Origin: Moritella dasanensis ArB 0140 | GTDB lineage: Bacteria > Pseudomonadota > Gammaproteobacteria > Enterobacterales > Moritellaceae | Length of the DNA stretch: 64,000 nt | NCBI RefSeq assembly: GCF_000276805.1 | Contig: NZ_AKXQ01000005.1 | Span: forward strand, 62,001 to 126,000 | Direction: 5' to 3' | In this document: positions 1 through 9,032 of the stretch, in pieces | Position numbering within the stretch: position 1 is the first letter of the stretch | Layout of the letters: each line of letters opens with the position of its first letter | Made by a program: the position numbers and the translations under genes | The notes under the pieces: model-generated | Seen by the model: only the letters and a program-made list of their open reading frames with translations | What the model was told of the DNA's origin: nothing | Database searches by the model: none

Positions 1-854
1 ATGATTTGCCCACCCGTTGACGCTGCAGCTTCAACGCCGGCAGCAAAGCGCGCAGGGAAACCCGCTTTACGCATCAATGGAATGGTAATCACACCTGTTG
101 ATACAGTATTTGCCACACTCGAACCTGATACAGAACCCATCAGTCCAGAGGCCAGTACAGCAATAAAACCAGGACCGCCAATGACTTTGTTTGCCGCCGC
201 GCGAGACAGGTTAATAATGTAATCACCCACTCCAGAGCGCACCAGAAAAGCACCAAACAAGATGAACATGAACACAAAACTCCAGCTGATACGTGAGATT
301 GCCCCAAACATACCTTCTGAACTATAAAAACTACGATACAACAAGGTTTCTAAACTCAACCCAGGGAAATGGAACATACCGGGTACTAACTGTCCCCACC
401 AGACTACATAGGTTAATGAGACCATAATTAATACCGGAATAAACCAGCCAATCGTACGACGGATCAATTCTAATACGATGATAATCGCCATGATTGAAAA
501 TACCCAATCACTGGTAACAAAGCGCACGCCTCGTTCATACAGGGCATCTTCAGCAAAGGGGATGTAGGCTAAACAAGCAAGTGCTGCGAGGGCAATAATG
601 ATATCAACGCCAAGTGCCAACTTACTGCTTTTGAGACTTCGATGCGCTGGATACCAGAGTGCACAAATAACCGAGAAGCCAGCAAAGTGAGTCGCAGATG
701 CCCATAACTCAGGGATAGTAGCAAAGGTGTTAAACCAAATATGCAATAACGACAGCACCACACCACACGCGGATATAAACGCAGTTACCCAGGGAAAATC
801 AGTACGGGTGGCTGACTCAAATTGTTCTAACTTTTCTTCGACTTGCTTGTCCAT
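1..854 (-). CDS. TRAP transporter fused permease (TAXI type), partial
   Basis: This is the membrane permease of a tripartite ATP-independent periplasmic transporter, which imports an organic acid using the sodium or proton gradient. The reading frame starts at the ATG at 854 and runs off the left edge. It shows a short soluble N-terminus, several hydrophobic segments, and then the conserved DctM-type stretch with GGPGFIAVLASGLMGSVSGS and VEAAASTGGQI close to the window edge. The small-subunit part is at the N-terminus, so the protein is the fused DctQM form that accompanies TAXI binding proteins. It lies 67 bases downstream of the TAXI gene on the same strand and is probably co-transcribed with it. 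The substrate cannot be told. The C-terminal half is outside the window. Confidence 0.85.
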   Translation of the reverse strand, partial: MDKQVEEKLEQFESATRTDFPWVTAFISACGVVLSLLHIWFNTFATIPELWASATHFAGFSVICALWYPAHRSLKSSKLALGVDIIIALAALACLAYIPFAEDALYERGVRFVTSDWVFSIMAIIIVLELIRRTIGWFIPVLIMVSLTYVVWWGQLVPGMFHFPGLSLETLLYRSFYSSEGMFGAISRISWSFVFMFILFGAFLVRSGVGDYIINLSRAAANKVIGGPGFIAVLASGLMGSVSGSSVANTVSTGVITIPLMRKAGFPARFAAGVEAAASTGGQI

Positions 855-921
855 AACAAATTCCTTTTTGACTGCTACCATCGCGGCAGCAGCCCTTCTT
901 ATTAATACTTAACGTCGTCTG

Positions 922-1944
922 TTACAGTGCAGTTGGTAATAACTCGGCAGGGATTGTTAAACCAATTTCTTGGTAATAACGTACAGCACCTGGGTGTAAT
1001 GGTACTGGCAAGCCTTTAATTGACTTCTCTACCGCCATCGCTTTCGTGGCTTTGTGGATACTGTTTAAGAAGGGTAGGTTTTCATAAATATTTTTGGTTA
1101 ACAGGTAAACATCTTCTTCAGATACATCATCACGCACGGCTAAGAAGTTAGGTTGTGCAATCGTGGTAACGGCTTTACTCTGACTTGGATAAGTATTCGC
1201 TGGAATAGTAAATTTAGTCCACAGTGGATACTCGCTGTTGGCTTCTTTAATTTGCTCATCCGTAAACTGCAACAAAGAGATGTCATCACCCATCGCAGCA
1301 AAAGCACGGGTGATCGCCCCCACTGGCATACCTGCTGGAATATTCATGCCATCAATCGCGCCATTTTGCATCGCGTCAGTACTTGAGCTGTAACCCAAAT
1401 AAGCGAGGTTAAAGCTATTTGGATCGACGTTTACGCCACGCATGATCTGACGGCCAGAATGTTCAGTACCCGAGTTTTTCTTACCGATTGAGAACTTCTT
1501 ACCTTTTAAATTATTTAAATCACTCACGGTGCCCGTTTCAACTAATGAGCTTCGCACTACAAAATGCTCTACGTTTTGCCACAACATACTCACCGAGCGT
1601 AAGTCTTTTTGTGGGCCAGTTTGTTTGAATTGTCCTTCACCTTGCCAAGCCCATGCGCCATATAGGCCTTGGAGAATGGCAAATTGCGCTTCATTGTCAC
1701 TCAGCAGTTTGATATTTTCACCCGAGCCAGCAGAGCTAATCGCCGCTAATGAAAAGTTATATTTAGGCTCAAGTTTGATTTTGCTTAATGTAGCCAATGC
1801 CACACCGACTGGATAATAAGTGCCACCCGTCGATGCTGTAGCAAGAATATAACTGCGCTTCTGTTCAGCAACTGCAGAGGTTGTTGCTAAGCCAAGTATG
1901 ACACTCGACACTAATAATGATTTTTTTAACATTCCTTTAAACAT
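922..1944 (-). CDS. TAXI family TRAP transporter solute-binding protein
   Basis: Periplasmic substrate-binding protein of the TRAP system, 340 residues, which is the usual family length. A Sec signal peptide occupies about residues 1-26, with a basic start, a hydrophobic core and a likely AVA-EQ cleavage site. The mature start contains ATASTGGTYYPVGVALA, the glycine/tyrosine motif typical of the TAXI family. Later stretches such as KKFSIGKKNSGTEHSGRQI and QNGAIDGMNIPAGMP also fit. It is the first gene of an operon with the fused permease, and a sigma-54-type promoter lies about 150 bases upstream of its start. Known TAXI substrates include glutamate and other carboxylates; the ligand here is unknown. 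Confidence 0.9.
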   Translation of the reverse strand: MFKGMLKKSLLVSSVILGLATTSAVAEQKRSYILATASTGGTYYPVGVALATLSKIKLEPKYNFSLAAISSAGSGENIKLLSDNEAQFAILQGLYGAWAWQGEGQFKQTGPQKDLRSVSMLWQNVEHFVVRSSLVETGTVSDLNNLKGKKFSIGKKNSGTEHSGRQIMRGVNVDPNSFNLAYLGYSSSTDAMQNGAIDGMNIPAGMPVGAITRAFAAMGDDISLLQFTDEQIKEANSEYPLWTKFTIPANTYPSQSKAVTTIAQPNFLAVRDDVSEEDVYLLTKNIYENLPFLNSIHKATKAMAVEKSIKGLPVPLHPGAVRYYQEIGLTIPAELLPTAL

Positions 1945-2092
1945 GATCTTTCCTTGTTACTTCATTGTTAAAACAAATAGTATTATTAAAATAAATAGTG
2001 CTGTTAACACAATCGTATTGTTACCATTAAGTGCATTGCATATTGTTGACTTGCACAAGGCTATTTCATTACTTCCGTTATACATGACACAT

Positions 2093-2108
2093 TGCAACAA
2101 GAATGCCA
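2093..2108 (-). promoter_or_regulatory. Sigma-54 (-24/-12) promoter for the TAXI-TRAP operon
   Basis: Read on the minus strand the site is TGGCATTCTTGTTGCA. It matches the RpoN consensus TGGCAC-N5-TTGCW at every key base, with the GG and GC doublets at the required spacing. Transcription would start roughly 140 bases upstream of the TAXI start codon. A DctD-like sigma-54 activator gene lies directly upstream, which is the expected partner. No clear enhancer palindrome was recognised between 2110 and 2370. Confidence 0.75.
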
Positions 2109-2379
2109 GAAGTTAAGGCATTGTTAAATATAACATTAAAATAAATTACATTGATAAGTAAGCAAGATCATGCCGATAGGAAGGTTTTTGATAAGCAAAA
2201 AATAGCGCATCGCCGTATCAAAGCGACAAACATCACATTAACAATATAAATACATAACCCATTTAGAATACGACGCTGAAAGATTCTACAAACAAGTCAA
2301 AAACGTATACTTAAGAGGTAATTAAAAATCGATAATGGGCAATGAAAGAACCACAAGAAAGAGGAAACTGAAGATAAAT

Positions 2380-2408
2380 AAGTGGCAATAAGCAAGATAT
2401 TGCCACTT
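2380..2408 (-). terminator. Hairpin behind the dctD-like gene
   Basis: Perfect 11-base inverted repeat (AAGTGGCAATA / TATTGCCACTT) with a 7-base loop, about 60 bases past the stop codon of the response-regulator gene. The tract that follows is only moderately T-rich, so termination is likely but not certain. It could alternatively be a binding site upstream of the TRAP promoter. The rest of 1945-2466 shows no gene. Confidence 0.5.
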
Positions 2409-2466
2409 TGGTCAAAACGCTTAGCGAGCCAAGCAAGTATTAGTCATTAAACCGCATACGATACAG

Positions 2467-3816
2467 TTAAATATAATCTGCGCGCTGCAGGTCATATTTT
2501 TGCATTTTCTGATTTAACGTCCGGCGGGGTAAATCAAGCATATCCATTACCTCAATAATGCTGCCTTTATGAGTTCGCAAGGCTTCATCAATCACCTTTC
2601 GCTCGAAATTTTGCGTTTGCATGGCCAGTGATAACTCACTAGAACCAGTATCAATACAGGCAAGCGGTTTAGTCACTAAAATATCAGCAACCGTTAACAC
2701 CGCATCTAACGCAAAACGCGTCGCCACATTAATTAACTCACGCACATTCCCTGGCCAGCCATACGCCAATAGTGTTTTTTCATCCATACCCGATAACGGC
2801 TTGGCATGCGTGTTGGCCAAATTAACGTAGTGCTCAAATAATAATAAGATATCTTCACCACGTTCACGTAATGGCGGTAAATATAGCTGGGCAACGTTGA
2901 GACGATAAAACAGATCTTGGCGAAACGCGTCATTGTCCTTCAAGCTTTCTTTAGCAGCAGCAATGACTCGCACATCAATGGCAATGGATTTATTACCACC
3001 CACTCGTTCAATTAGCTTTTCTTGTAAAATACGTAACATCTTGATCTGCATGTTAAGTGGCATACTTTCTATTTCATCTAAAAACAGCGTGCCTTTATCT
3101 GCATATTCGAGTTTACCAATGCGTTTTTTGATTGCCCCAGTAAAGGCTCCTGCTTCATGACCAAATAGCTCACTTTCAAATAATGCTTCTGGGATAGCAG
3201 CGCAATTTAGTGCGACAAAATTACCTTTCGAGCGCGTACTGACTTTATGTAAACAATCTGCGACCAATTCTTTACCACAACCGGTATCACCATAGATAAT
3301 GACGTTGGTGTCGATATTGGCGATTTTAACCAGCTGTTGACGTAATTCCACCATACCAGGACTCGAGCCAATCAGGATCTGGTCTAAACCTTGGGCTTGC
3401 TGTAAATATTCTTCACGCTTATTGGCACCGAGTTGTAACTGCCTTTTTTCGATGGCACAGCCGACCGTTTCAATTAATTTATCCGGATCAAACGGTTTTT
3501 CTAAAAAATCAAAAGCCCCATCACGCAATGCATTCACGGCCATATTAATGTCGCCATGGCCAGTCATTAGAATAATCGGCATCTCTGGATTGTGAGTCAA
3601 TAACTGCGGTAACAGTGCTAAACCAGAGATATCAGGTAAGCGCACATCTGAAATAACAATCCCAGGAAAGGCAGTTGGTATGTTGGTTAATGCCGAAGCA
3701 CCATCTGCACATTCGATAACATCATAACCCGCGAGTTGTAGTCGTTGACTAATAGCCAAACGCACAATCTCGTCGTCTTCAATTAACGCGACTTGAATAA
3801 CTGATTGTTGCGACAT
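2467..3816 (-). CDS. Sigma-54-dependent response regulator, DctD-like
   Basis: NtrC/DctD-type activator of 449 residues. The receiver domain covers about residues 8-125, with an acidic pocket at D14/D15, phospho-acceptor D57 and the conserved EKP lysine near 107. The AAA+ domain covers about 150-380, with Walker A GDTGCGKE, the sigma-54-contacting GAFTGA loop and Walker B GTLFLDE. A Fis-type helix-turn-helix sits at the C-terminus (about 405-445). It probably activates the neighbouring TRAP operon through the sigma-54 promoter at 2093-2108. No DctB-type sensor kinase lies beside it: the next gene upstream is yffB on the other strand. The kinase must be encoded beyond the left edge or elsewhere. 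The name DctD is a family-level call. Confidence 0.88.
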   Translation of the reverse strand: MSQQSVIQVALIEDDEIVRLAISQRLQLAGYDVIECADGASALTNIPTAFPGIVISDVRLPDISGLALLPQLLTHNPEMPIILMTGHGDINMAVNALRDGAFDFLEKPFDPDKLIETVGCAIEKRQLQLGANKREEYLQQAQGLDQILIGSSPGMVELRQQLVKIANIDTNVIIYGDTGCGKELVADCLHKVSTRSKGNFVALNCAAIPEALFESELFGHEAGAFTGAIKKRIGKLEYADKGTLFLDEIESMPLNMQIKMLRILQEKLIERVGGNKSIAIDVRVIAAAKESLKDNDAFRQDLFYRLNVAQLYLPPLRERGEDILLLFEHYVNLANTHAKPLSGMDEKTLLAYGWPGNVRELINVATRFALDAVLTVADILVTKPLACIDTGSSELSLAMQTQNFERKVIDEALRTHKGSIIEVMDMLDLPRRTLNQKMQKYDLQRADYI

Positions 3817-3950
3817 AAATAATCCACGTCCTGTGTATAAAAAAATAATGCTGACAGGGTAAGAAATACCACGGCGATTGGAAAGGATCTAAGTCGCAAA
3901 TTACAGACATAAAAAAGTCCACAGCAATTAGAACTAATTTATACCCAGTA

Positions 3951-4036
3951 ACTTATACCGAAAATACTGCATTCAATTTCCCCTACGGGAGGCCGTCTCT
4001 GATATAGCATCTTGAAGTAACTTCGGTATATACTGG
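3951..4036. repeat. Putative small palindromic element (REP/MITE-like)
   Basis: An intergenic stretch bounded by inverted copies of TATACCGAA (3954-3962) and TTCGGTATA (4022-4030). The interior carries CCCCTACGGGAGG and reads as non-coding. Such terminally inverted, roughly 80-base intergenic units are typical of miniature mobile or REP-type elements in marine gammaproteobacteria. Only one copy is in this window, so the dispersed nature is inferred. It lies upstream of yffB and could affect its promoter. Confidence 0.35.
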
Positions 4037-4079
4037 CAGTATAACGTTTACAGAAAAAACCAAGCAAATAGGAATTGAA

Positions 4080-4430
4080 ATGACGACTGTGATGTACGGA
4101 ATAAAAAATTGCGACACCATTAAAAAAGCGAAGAAATGGTTAGAAGCAAACGAACTTGAATTCACATTTCACGATCACCGCGTTAACGGTTTAGATAAAG
4201 CACAACTGATCACTTGGTGTGAAACACTAGGTTGGGAACAAGTGTTGAATAAACGTGGTACTACGTATCGTCAATTAAGCGATGAGCAAAAGGCAGGGCT
4301 GACAGAAGCGACTGCCATTGAATTGTTAATTGCACAACCTGCGATGATCAAACGTCCAATTCTTGATGTAGACGGGCAACTTACATTAGGCTTTAAAGCC
4401 GACACTTATGCGGCTCTCTTCTCTAAATAA
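4080..4430 (+). CDS. yffB: ArsC/Spx-family protein YffB
   Basis: Small thioredoxin-fold protein of 116 residues, the normal YffB length. The N-terminal strand ends in MYGIKNCDTIKKAKKWLE, the single-cysteine motif of this family. KRPILDVDG further on matches the conserved C-terminal region. It lies 80 bases upstream of dapE on the same strand, the arrangement seen in many gammaproteobacteria. Family members resemble arsenate reductase, but YffB itself is not established as one. It may use glutathione as a thiol partner. The precise reaction is unknown. Confidence 0.88.
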   Translation: MTTVMYGIKNCDTIKKAKKWLEANELEFTFHDHRVNGLDKAQLITWCETLGWEQVLNKRGTTYRQLSDEQKAGLTEATAIELLIAQPAMIKRPILDVDGQLTLGFKADTYAALFSK

Positions 4431-4513
4431 CACCAAATACTTAAAGCATTGGCTTACCGCGTAAGTCAGTGCTAACAATATCTTGTAAAAAGTGCTGTAA
4501 AAAGGAATTACTC

Positions 4514-5650
4514 ATGTCAGACAGTTTAGTACTACAACTTGCCAAAGATCTACTTAGCCGCGAATCAGTGACACCCGAAGATGCAGGTTGCCAACAAATG
4601 ATGATCAACCGTCTTGAAGACCTCGGTTTCACTATCGAAACCATGGTATTTGAAGACACAACTAACCTTTGGGCTCGTCGCGGTACCACTGCCCCGGTAT
4701 TTTGCTTCGCCGGTCATACCGACGTTGTGCCAGTAGGTAAAATCGAAGATTGGGATACCGACCCGTTCGTTCCAACTGTTATCGATGGTTATTTACACGG
4801 CCGTGGTGCAGCAGACATGAAAGGCTCTATCGCGTCATTCTTAGTAGCGGCAGAAAACTTCGTTAAAGTACACCCTGACCACCAAGGTTCGATTGCACTC
4901 TTGATCACCAGTGATGAAGAAGGCCCGTTCATCAATGGCACAACCCGTGTGATTGATACGCTAGAAGCACGTAACGAAAAAATCGATTGGTGTATTGTTG
5001 GCGAACCATCAAGCACCAACAAAGTTGGCGATATTGTTAAAAACGGTCGTCGTGGTTCATTAACGGGTGATATCGTCGTTAAAGGTATTCAAGGTCATGT
5101 GGCTTATCCACACCTTGCAGAAAACCCGATTCACAAGCTAGCACCAGCCTTGTCTGAGCTAAGCCAAGTAGTATGGGATCAAGGTAATGACTACTTCCCT
5201 GCTACAACATTACAAATCACCGATATTCGCAGTGGCGCAGGTGCAAGCAACATCGTACCAGGCGAAGCGACTTGTCAGTTTAACCTGCGTTATTCTACCG
5301 AACTAACAGCTGATTTAATCAAATACCGTATTGAAGGCATTTTTGAAAAACACGGTTTAAACTACGAGATCAGCTGGATCCACAGTGGCCAACCTTTCTT
5401 AACAGAACCTGGCAACTTGTTAAACGCGATCAGCGATTCAATCGAGAATGTCTGTGGTTATACAACGGAATTGTCTACATCTGGTGGCACATCAGATGGT
5501 CGTTTCATCGCGCCTACCGGTGCACAGGTTGTAGAATTAGGCCCTGTGAACGCAACAATTCACAAAGTAAATGAGTGTGTGAAGATCACTGATATCGAGC
5601 AATTAGCTGAGATATACGAGCAAACACTGATTAAGCTTTTGAGTAAATAA
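4514..5650 (+). CDS. dapE: Succinyl-diaminopimelate desuccinylase
   Basis: DapE hydrolyses N-succinyl-LL-diaminopimelate to LL-diaminopimelate and succinate in lysine and peptidoglycan-precursor synthesis. The 378-residue product is normal length. It has the M20 dinuclear-zinc motifs: [26 protein letters not shown] with the catalytic glutamate pair, and a distal SGGTSDGRF plus a C-terminal histidine (NATIHKVNE). I chose the ATG at 4514 because AAAGGA sits just upstream; an in-frame upstream start at 4469 would add 15 atypical residues. A strong terminator follows at 5716. Confidence 0.96.
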   Translation: MSDSLVLQLAKDLLSRESVTPEDAGCQQMMINRLEDLGFTIETMVFEDTTNLWARRGTTAPVFCFAGHTDVVPVGKIEDWDTDPFVPTVIDGYLHGRGAADMKGSIASFLVAAENFVKVHPDHQGSIALLITSDEEGPFINGTTRVIDTLEARNEKIDWCIVGEPSSTNKVGDIVKNGRRGSLTGDIVVKGIQGHVAYPHLAENPIHKLAPALSELSQVVWDQGNDYFPATTLQITDIRSGAGASNIVPGEATCQFNLRYSTELTADLIKYRIEGIFEKHGLNYEISWIHSGQPFLTEPGNLLNAISDSIENVCGYTTELSTSGGTSDGRFIAPTGAQVVELGPVNATIHKVNECVKITDIEQLAEIYEQTLIKLLSK

Positions 5651-5715
5651 AGAGGCTTTTAGCTAAATAAATATAAGAAAATAGCGGCTCAATGGTAGTC
5701 AATGTAATGATAATG

Positions 5716-5750
5716 ATGGTTTGTTATATCTGTAACAAACCATTTTTTTA
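5716..5750 (+). terminator. Rho-independent terminator after dapE
   Basis: Perfect 11-base stem ATGGTTTGTTA / TAACAAACCAT with a 6-base loop, followed directly by a run of seven T. It ends the yffB-dapE transcript. Confidence 0.85.
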
Positions 5751-6160
5751 TCTGTAATAAAGTCATCGTTTACGCAGAAAACACGCCATCGTTTGTTCCG
5801 CCAATATGAATTCATGATGATATAATAACCTAAACTAACCCTAAATATCCCACGTTACGACCACAACACCAGTCACTAACAATATAAAAAACCGATAACT
5901 CCATCACATTCCATAACAAATTTTATAATTCATTAACAAATCGTAAAAGCCTGAATTTACAACGCATTAACATCTAAAAAATAGCCATTATAGCATTTTA
6001 TCATGCGATGAAAGTCACTCCGCCTTCCGCTTGTTAATTGACTTTAATCAAGGTCTGGCATATTGTTTATGCAGTTGCATAGTTTTGCAGAACGCCTATT
6101 TTTCAATAACAAGTTGTTAATGCCATGTTTGTAAACTCATGGTTCAATAAAGGAAGTTGT
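5751..6160. other. AT-rich intergenic region upstream of ctlX
   Basis: About 400 bases without a credible gene. It presumably holds the promoter of the ctlX-like gene. I looked for arginine-repressor-type boxes and found only a weak ATGAATTCAT palindrome near 5806-5815 with the wrong spacing, so no operator is called. Confidence 0.5.
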
Positions 6161-7105
6161 ATGGCTTTAATCCAAGCGCCCAATTCAGTTGTCATGGTTC
6201 GACCGTGGAAATTTTTCTCAAATCCAGAAACAGCTGTTGATAATGCTTTTCAAAAAACGGGCCTCGATGAACAAGACTCGCTTGAGTTAGACCGCACCGG
6301 TATATCACTACAAGCTAAAAACGAATTTGATATCGTGGTTGCTGGATTAAATGAAAACGGCATCAACGTCCATGTATTTGATGATTTTGGTGATCGTGAG
6401 ACACCTGACTCAGTATTCCCAAACAACTGGTTCTCGACCCACGGTGGCGGCCACGTTGCTCTCTACCCAATGTTTTCACAAAACCGCCGACGCGAACGCC
6501 GCAGTGACATTATTGAAATGTTAAAAGCGCATTATCGTGTACAAGATGTTATCGACTTCTCTGGTTTAGAGTGGGATAACGTGTTTCTTGAAGGCACTGG
6601 CGCGATGGTATTAGACAACGTCAACCGTATCGCTTATACCGCTAAATCAAACCGTTCTAGCGAAGTTATTCTGGAACGCTTCTGCGCCATCTTCCAGTAC
6701 GAACCAATGGCGTTCGAAACAGCTGATGCATCAGGCACCGCGATTTATCATACCAATGTGATGATGTGTGTAGCGTCTAAATACGCGCTTATTTGCTTGG
6801 ACATGATCCCAAATGAAGCACGTCGCGCAGCTGTTCGCCAACGTTTAGAAGAATCAGACATCGAAGTGATTGAACTGAGTTTCGATCAAATTGATAACTT
6901 TGCTGGTAACGCCATCGAACTGACAGGCAACGGACAAAGTCACTTGGTTATGTCACAACGAGCAAGAGATGCCTTAACCGCAGATCAAGTTGCCCGCATT
7001 GAACAACATTCAAAAATATTAGGCTTTAGCGTACCGACTATCGAATTAGCCGGTGGTTCTATTCGCTGCATGATTGCAGGAATACATTTGAGCCCAAGAA
7101 CGTAA
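6161..7105 (+). CDS. ctlX: CtlX-like citrulline/guanidino hydrolase (pentein fold)
   Basis: Member of the amidinotransferase/arginine-deiminase superfamily, 314 residues, resembling proteins annotated as citrulline utilisation hydrolase CtlX. Visible family features are an early VRPWKF stretch, FPNNWFSTHGGGHVALYPM, the central IYHTNVMMCV histidine region, ELTGNGQSHLVMS, and the C-terminal GGSIRCMIAGIHL with the likely nucleophilic cysteine. The start at 6161 is preferred over 6125 because AAAGGAAG precedes it. It lies about 120 bases upstream of a second pentein enzyme and near ornithine cyclodeaminase, so a role in breaking citrulline down to ornithine is reasonable. Substrate assignment is inferred from family and context. 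Confidence 0.8.
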   Translation: MALIQAPNSVVMVRPWKFFSNPETAVDNAFQKTGLDEQDSLELDRTGISLQAKNEFDIVVAGLNENGINVHVFDDFGDRETPDSVFPNNWFSTHGGGHVALYPMFSQNRRRERRSDIIEMLKAHYRVQDVIDFSGLEWDNVFLEGTGAMVLDNVNRIAYTAKSNRSSEVILERFCAIFQYEPMAFETADASGTAIYHTNVMMCVASKYALICLDMIPNEARRAAVRQRLEESDIEVIELSFDQIDNFAGNAIELTGNGQSHLVMSQRARDALTADQVARIEQHSKILGFSVPTIELAGGSIRCMIAGIHLSPRT

Positions 7106-7223
7106 AAAGCAGTTAACGATTACCCGATTGCAGTAGACATCACTGTGCCGATTTCAGCCTATGTCTGCAGTACACAAATTCTAAATAATTAAAAAGATAC
7201 GACTTATGGAAAAGGAAAAGGTT

Positions 7224-8075
7224 ATGGAAACCAGTTACGTAAAATCAGCGACAGGTGAATTGAAGCAAGTATTACTTTGTTCACCCACTTACCTTAATCT
7301 TTCACCAATCAACAAGATTGCGGAAGATTGGTTAGAGAAAGGCGAGCAGATTGATCAACAAAAATGCTTAAGCGAACACCAACAGCTGATTGATATCTAC
7401 GAGCAAAACGGCATTAATGTCGAAGTACTCGCGCCGACTGAACATTTGTCGAGCCAAGTATTTGCCCGTGACTTTGGTTTCAACATCAAAGAAGGTTATG
7501 TTCTGGGTCGCTTCAAAGAAAAAGTGCGCCACGCAGAAAGCTTATTGTATGCAGAAAAACTAGCTGAACTGGGTGTACCTATCATAGCGACTTGTCATGA
7601 AGGTATTCTTGAAGGCGGTGATTTCTGGCAGCTTGACGAGAAGACATTAGCGATTGGTACACTGCAACGTTCTGATGAAAAAGGCATTCAAAGTATTCGT
7701 GAACAGCTTGAACCATTAGGCTATACGATTATTTCGGTTAACTCGAAACCAGAATACCTACACCTAGACATGATCTTTAATATCGTTGGTGAAAAGACGG
7801 CCGTGACTTATTACGACGGTTTACCACAAGAATTCAAAGATTATCTTGATGAAGCGGGTTACGACTTAATTAAAATTGAGGAAGCAGGTGTCTTTAAACA
7901 CTTCTGTAATCTGCAAGCATTGGGTAACAAACGTATTATCTCGTTAAGCGCTAATACCGACGTAAATGCACAATTACGTGAACGTGGTTTCACTGTATTT
8001 GAACTGCATTCGACTGAAATTTTGAAAACGGGCGGTGGTCCACACTGCATGACGTTCCCGTTAGAACGTCACTAA
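7224..8075 (+). CDS. DDAH/arginine deiminase-like amidinohydrolase
   Basis: A second pentein-fold enzyme, 283 residues. The catalytic set can be seen: ARDFGF, LEGGDFW, HLDMIFNIV with the catalytic histidine, and GGGPHCMTFPL with the nucleophilic cysteine close to the C-terminus. This pattern fits dimethylarginine dimethylaminohydrolase or a short arginine deiminase that yields citrulline. Arginine is the likelier substrate here, given the CtlX-like and ornithine cyclodeaminase neighbours. The start at 7224 is chosen because AAAGGAAAAGG precedes it; an in-frame ATG at 7206 would add six residues. Its end faces a TetR gene on the opposite strand. Confidence 0.8.
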   Translation: METSYVKSATGELKQVLLCSPTYLNLSPINKIAEDWLEKGEQIDQQKCLSEHQQLIDIYEQNGINVEVLAPTEHLSSQVFARDFGFNIKEGYVLGRFKEKVRHAESLLYAEKLAELGVPIIATCHEGILEGGDFWQLDEKTLAIGTLQRSDEKGIQSIREQLEPLGYTIISVNSKPEYLHLDMIFNIVGEKTAVTYYDGLPQEFKDYLDEAGYDLIKIEEAGVFKHFCNLQALGNKRIISLSANTDVNAQLRERGFTVFELHSTEILKTGGGPHCMTFPLERH

Positions 8076-8117
8076 TAGTTAAGCTGAGAGTGCTATTACC
8101 TTGTTTTTTTAGATAAA

Positions 8118-8738
8118 CTAAATATTATCTAACTTAATAGATAAGATAGCAGACGCACTGTCGATACCGATATTGACCAGTTCATTATCTTTGAATTTGT
8201 AGGCGGCCATGCTGCCTTCTAGCCATAAACCATCAATCAAAGCATTGATTTTTATCGCTAGGATTTCACATTCATGATGATCAACTGTGATGTTATCGGT
8301 GGCTAATGCAGCACTAATCAACGGCGCTAATATCTTCGTTGTTTTAGCATACTCATTAGTACGAATGGCTGCCATTTCTGGATCGATGTACGTCATCGGC
8401 AAGAAGTTAGCCCATAACAATACGGTACGTGGTGACACAATTGGCGCTGATAGCGTCGCTTGAATAAAGTGCTGTAATCGAGTCTTGGCGCATACGTCCT
8501 GGTCGTTAATTTCGACACGGGCATTAACGTACATTATCTCGAGTAATGCGGAATACGCTTCACGGAGCATCTCGTCTTTACCAGAAAAGTAAAAGCGGAT
8601 AAGACCGTTAGTGACATTCGCATATTCAGCCACATTACGTACTGTGGTTTTTTGTAAACCTTCGTTAGCAATGCAATCTAGCGTGGCATTGATTAACTCT
8701 TGTTTACGGTTTTTACCTTTAGTTCCTTTGGCTGGCAT
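8118..8738 (-). CDS. TetR/AcrR family regulator (BetI-like)
   Basis: Repressor of 206 residues with an N-terminal TetR helix-turn-helix at about residues 12-58 (ATLDCIANEGLQKTTVRNVA and GLIRFYFSGKDEML). The ligand-binding C-terminal domain resembles BetI-type regulators. It is transcribed away from ornithine cyclodeaminase and converges on the amidinohydrolase gene, so it is embedded in the guanidino cluster. The shared upstream region carries a palindrome suited to TetR binding (8876-8898), which suggests that it controls ocd and itself. The inducer could be arginine, citrulline or ornithine; that is inference. Confidence 0.85.
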   Translation of the reverse strand: MPAKGTKGKNRKQELINATLDCIANEGLQKTTVRNVAEYANVTNGLIRFYFSGKDEMLREAYSALLEIMYVNARVEINDQDVCAKTRLQHFIQATLSAPIVSPRTVLLWANFLPMTYIDPEMAAIRTNEYAKTTKILAPLISAALATDNITVDHHECEILAIKINALIDGLWLEGSMAAYKFKDNELVNIGIDSASAILSIKLDNI

Positions 8739-8839
8739 AGGCAGGTATTTAATCCGTATTTAAGTATGAGGGTGTCTATTTTGACTTATTTTAATCATAC
8801 CCTTAGGGCGTGATGCTGGCAATTTAATAAATTAAACCT

Positions 8840-8898
8840 GATACACATAGCACTAATAAACAGAACATTTGAACCGATACACATAACACGTGTGTATC
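8840..8898. promoter_or_regulatory. Putative TetR operator with a repeated half-site
   Basis: GATACACA at 8876-8883 and TGTGTATC at 8891-8898 form a perfect 8-base inverted repeat with a 7-base spacer. A second copy of its left part, GATACACATAGCAC, lies at 8840-8853, compared with GATACACATAACAC at 8876. The pair sits between the divergent TetR and ocd genes, the classic position for a TetR-family operator. Binding is inferred. Confidence 0.55.
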
Positions 8899-9032
8899 TC
8901 AACATTAAACGTATTAGATAAACGACTCATGATTTATATAGCTATTATATATAGCCATTTATATGATCATGATTGTAATGGAAAAATTCGATTTTTCTCT
9001 TTTACCTTAGACGGAATTTAAAAAGGATCACC

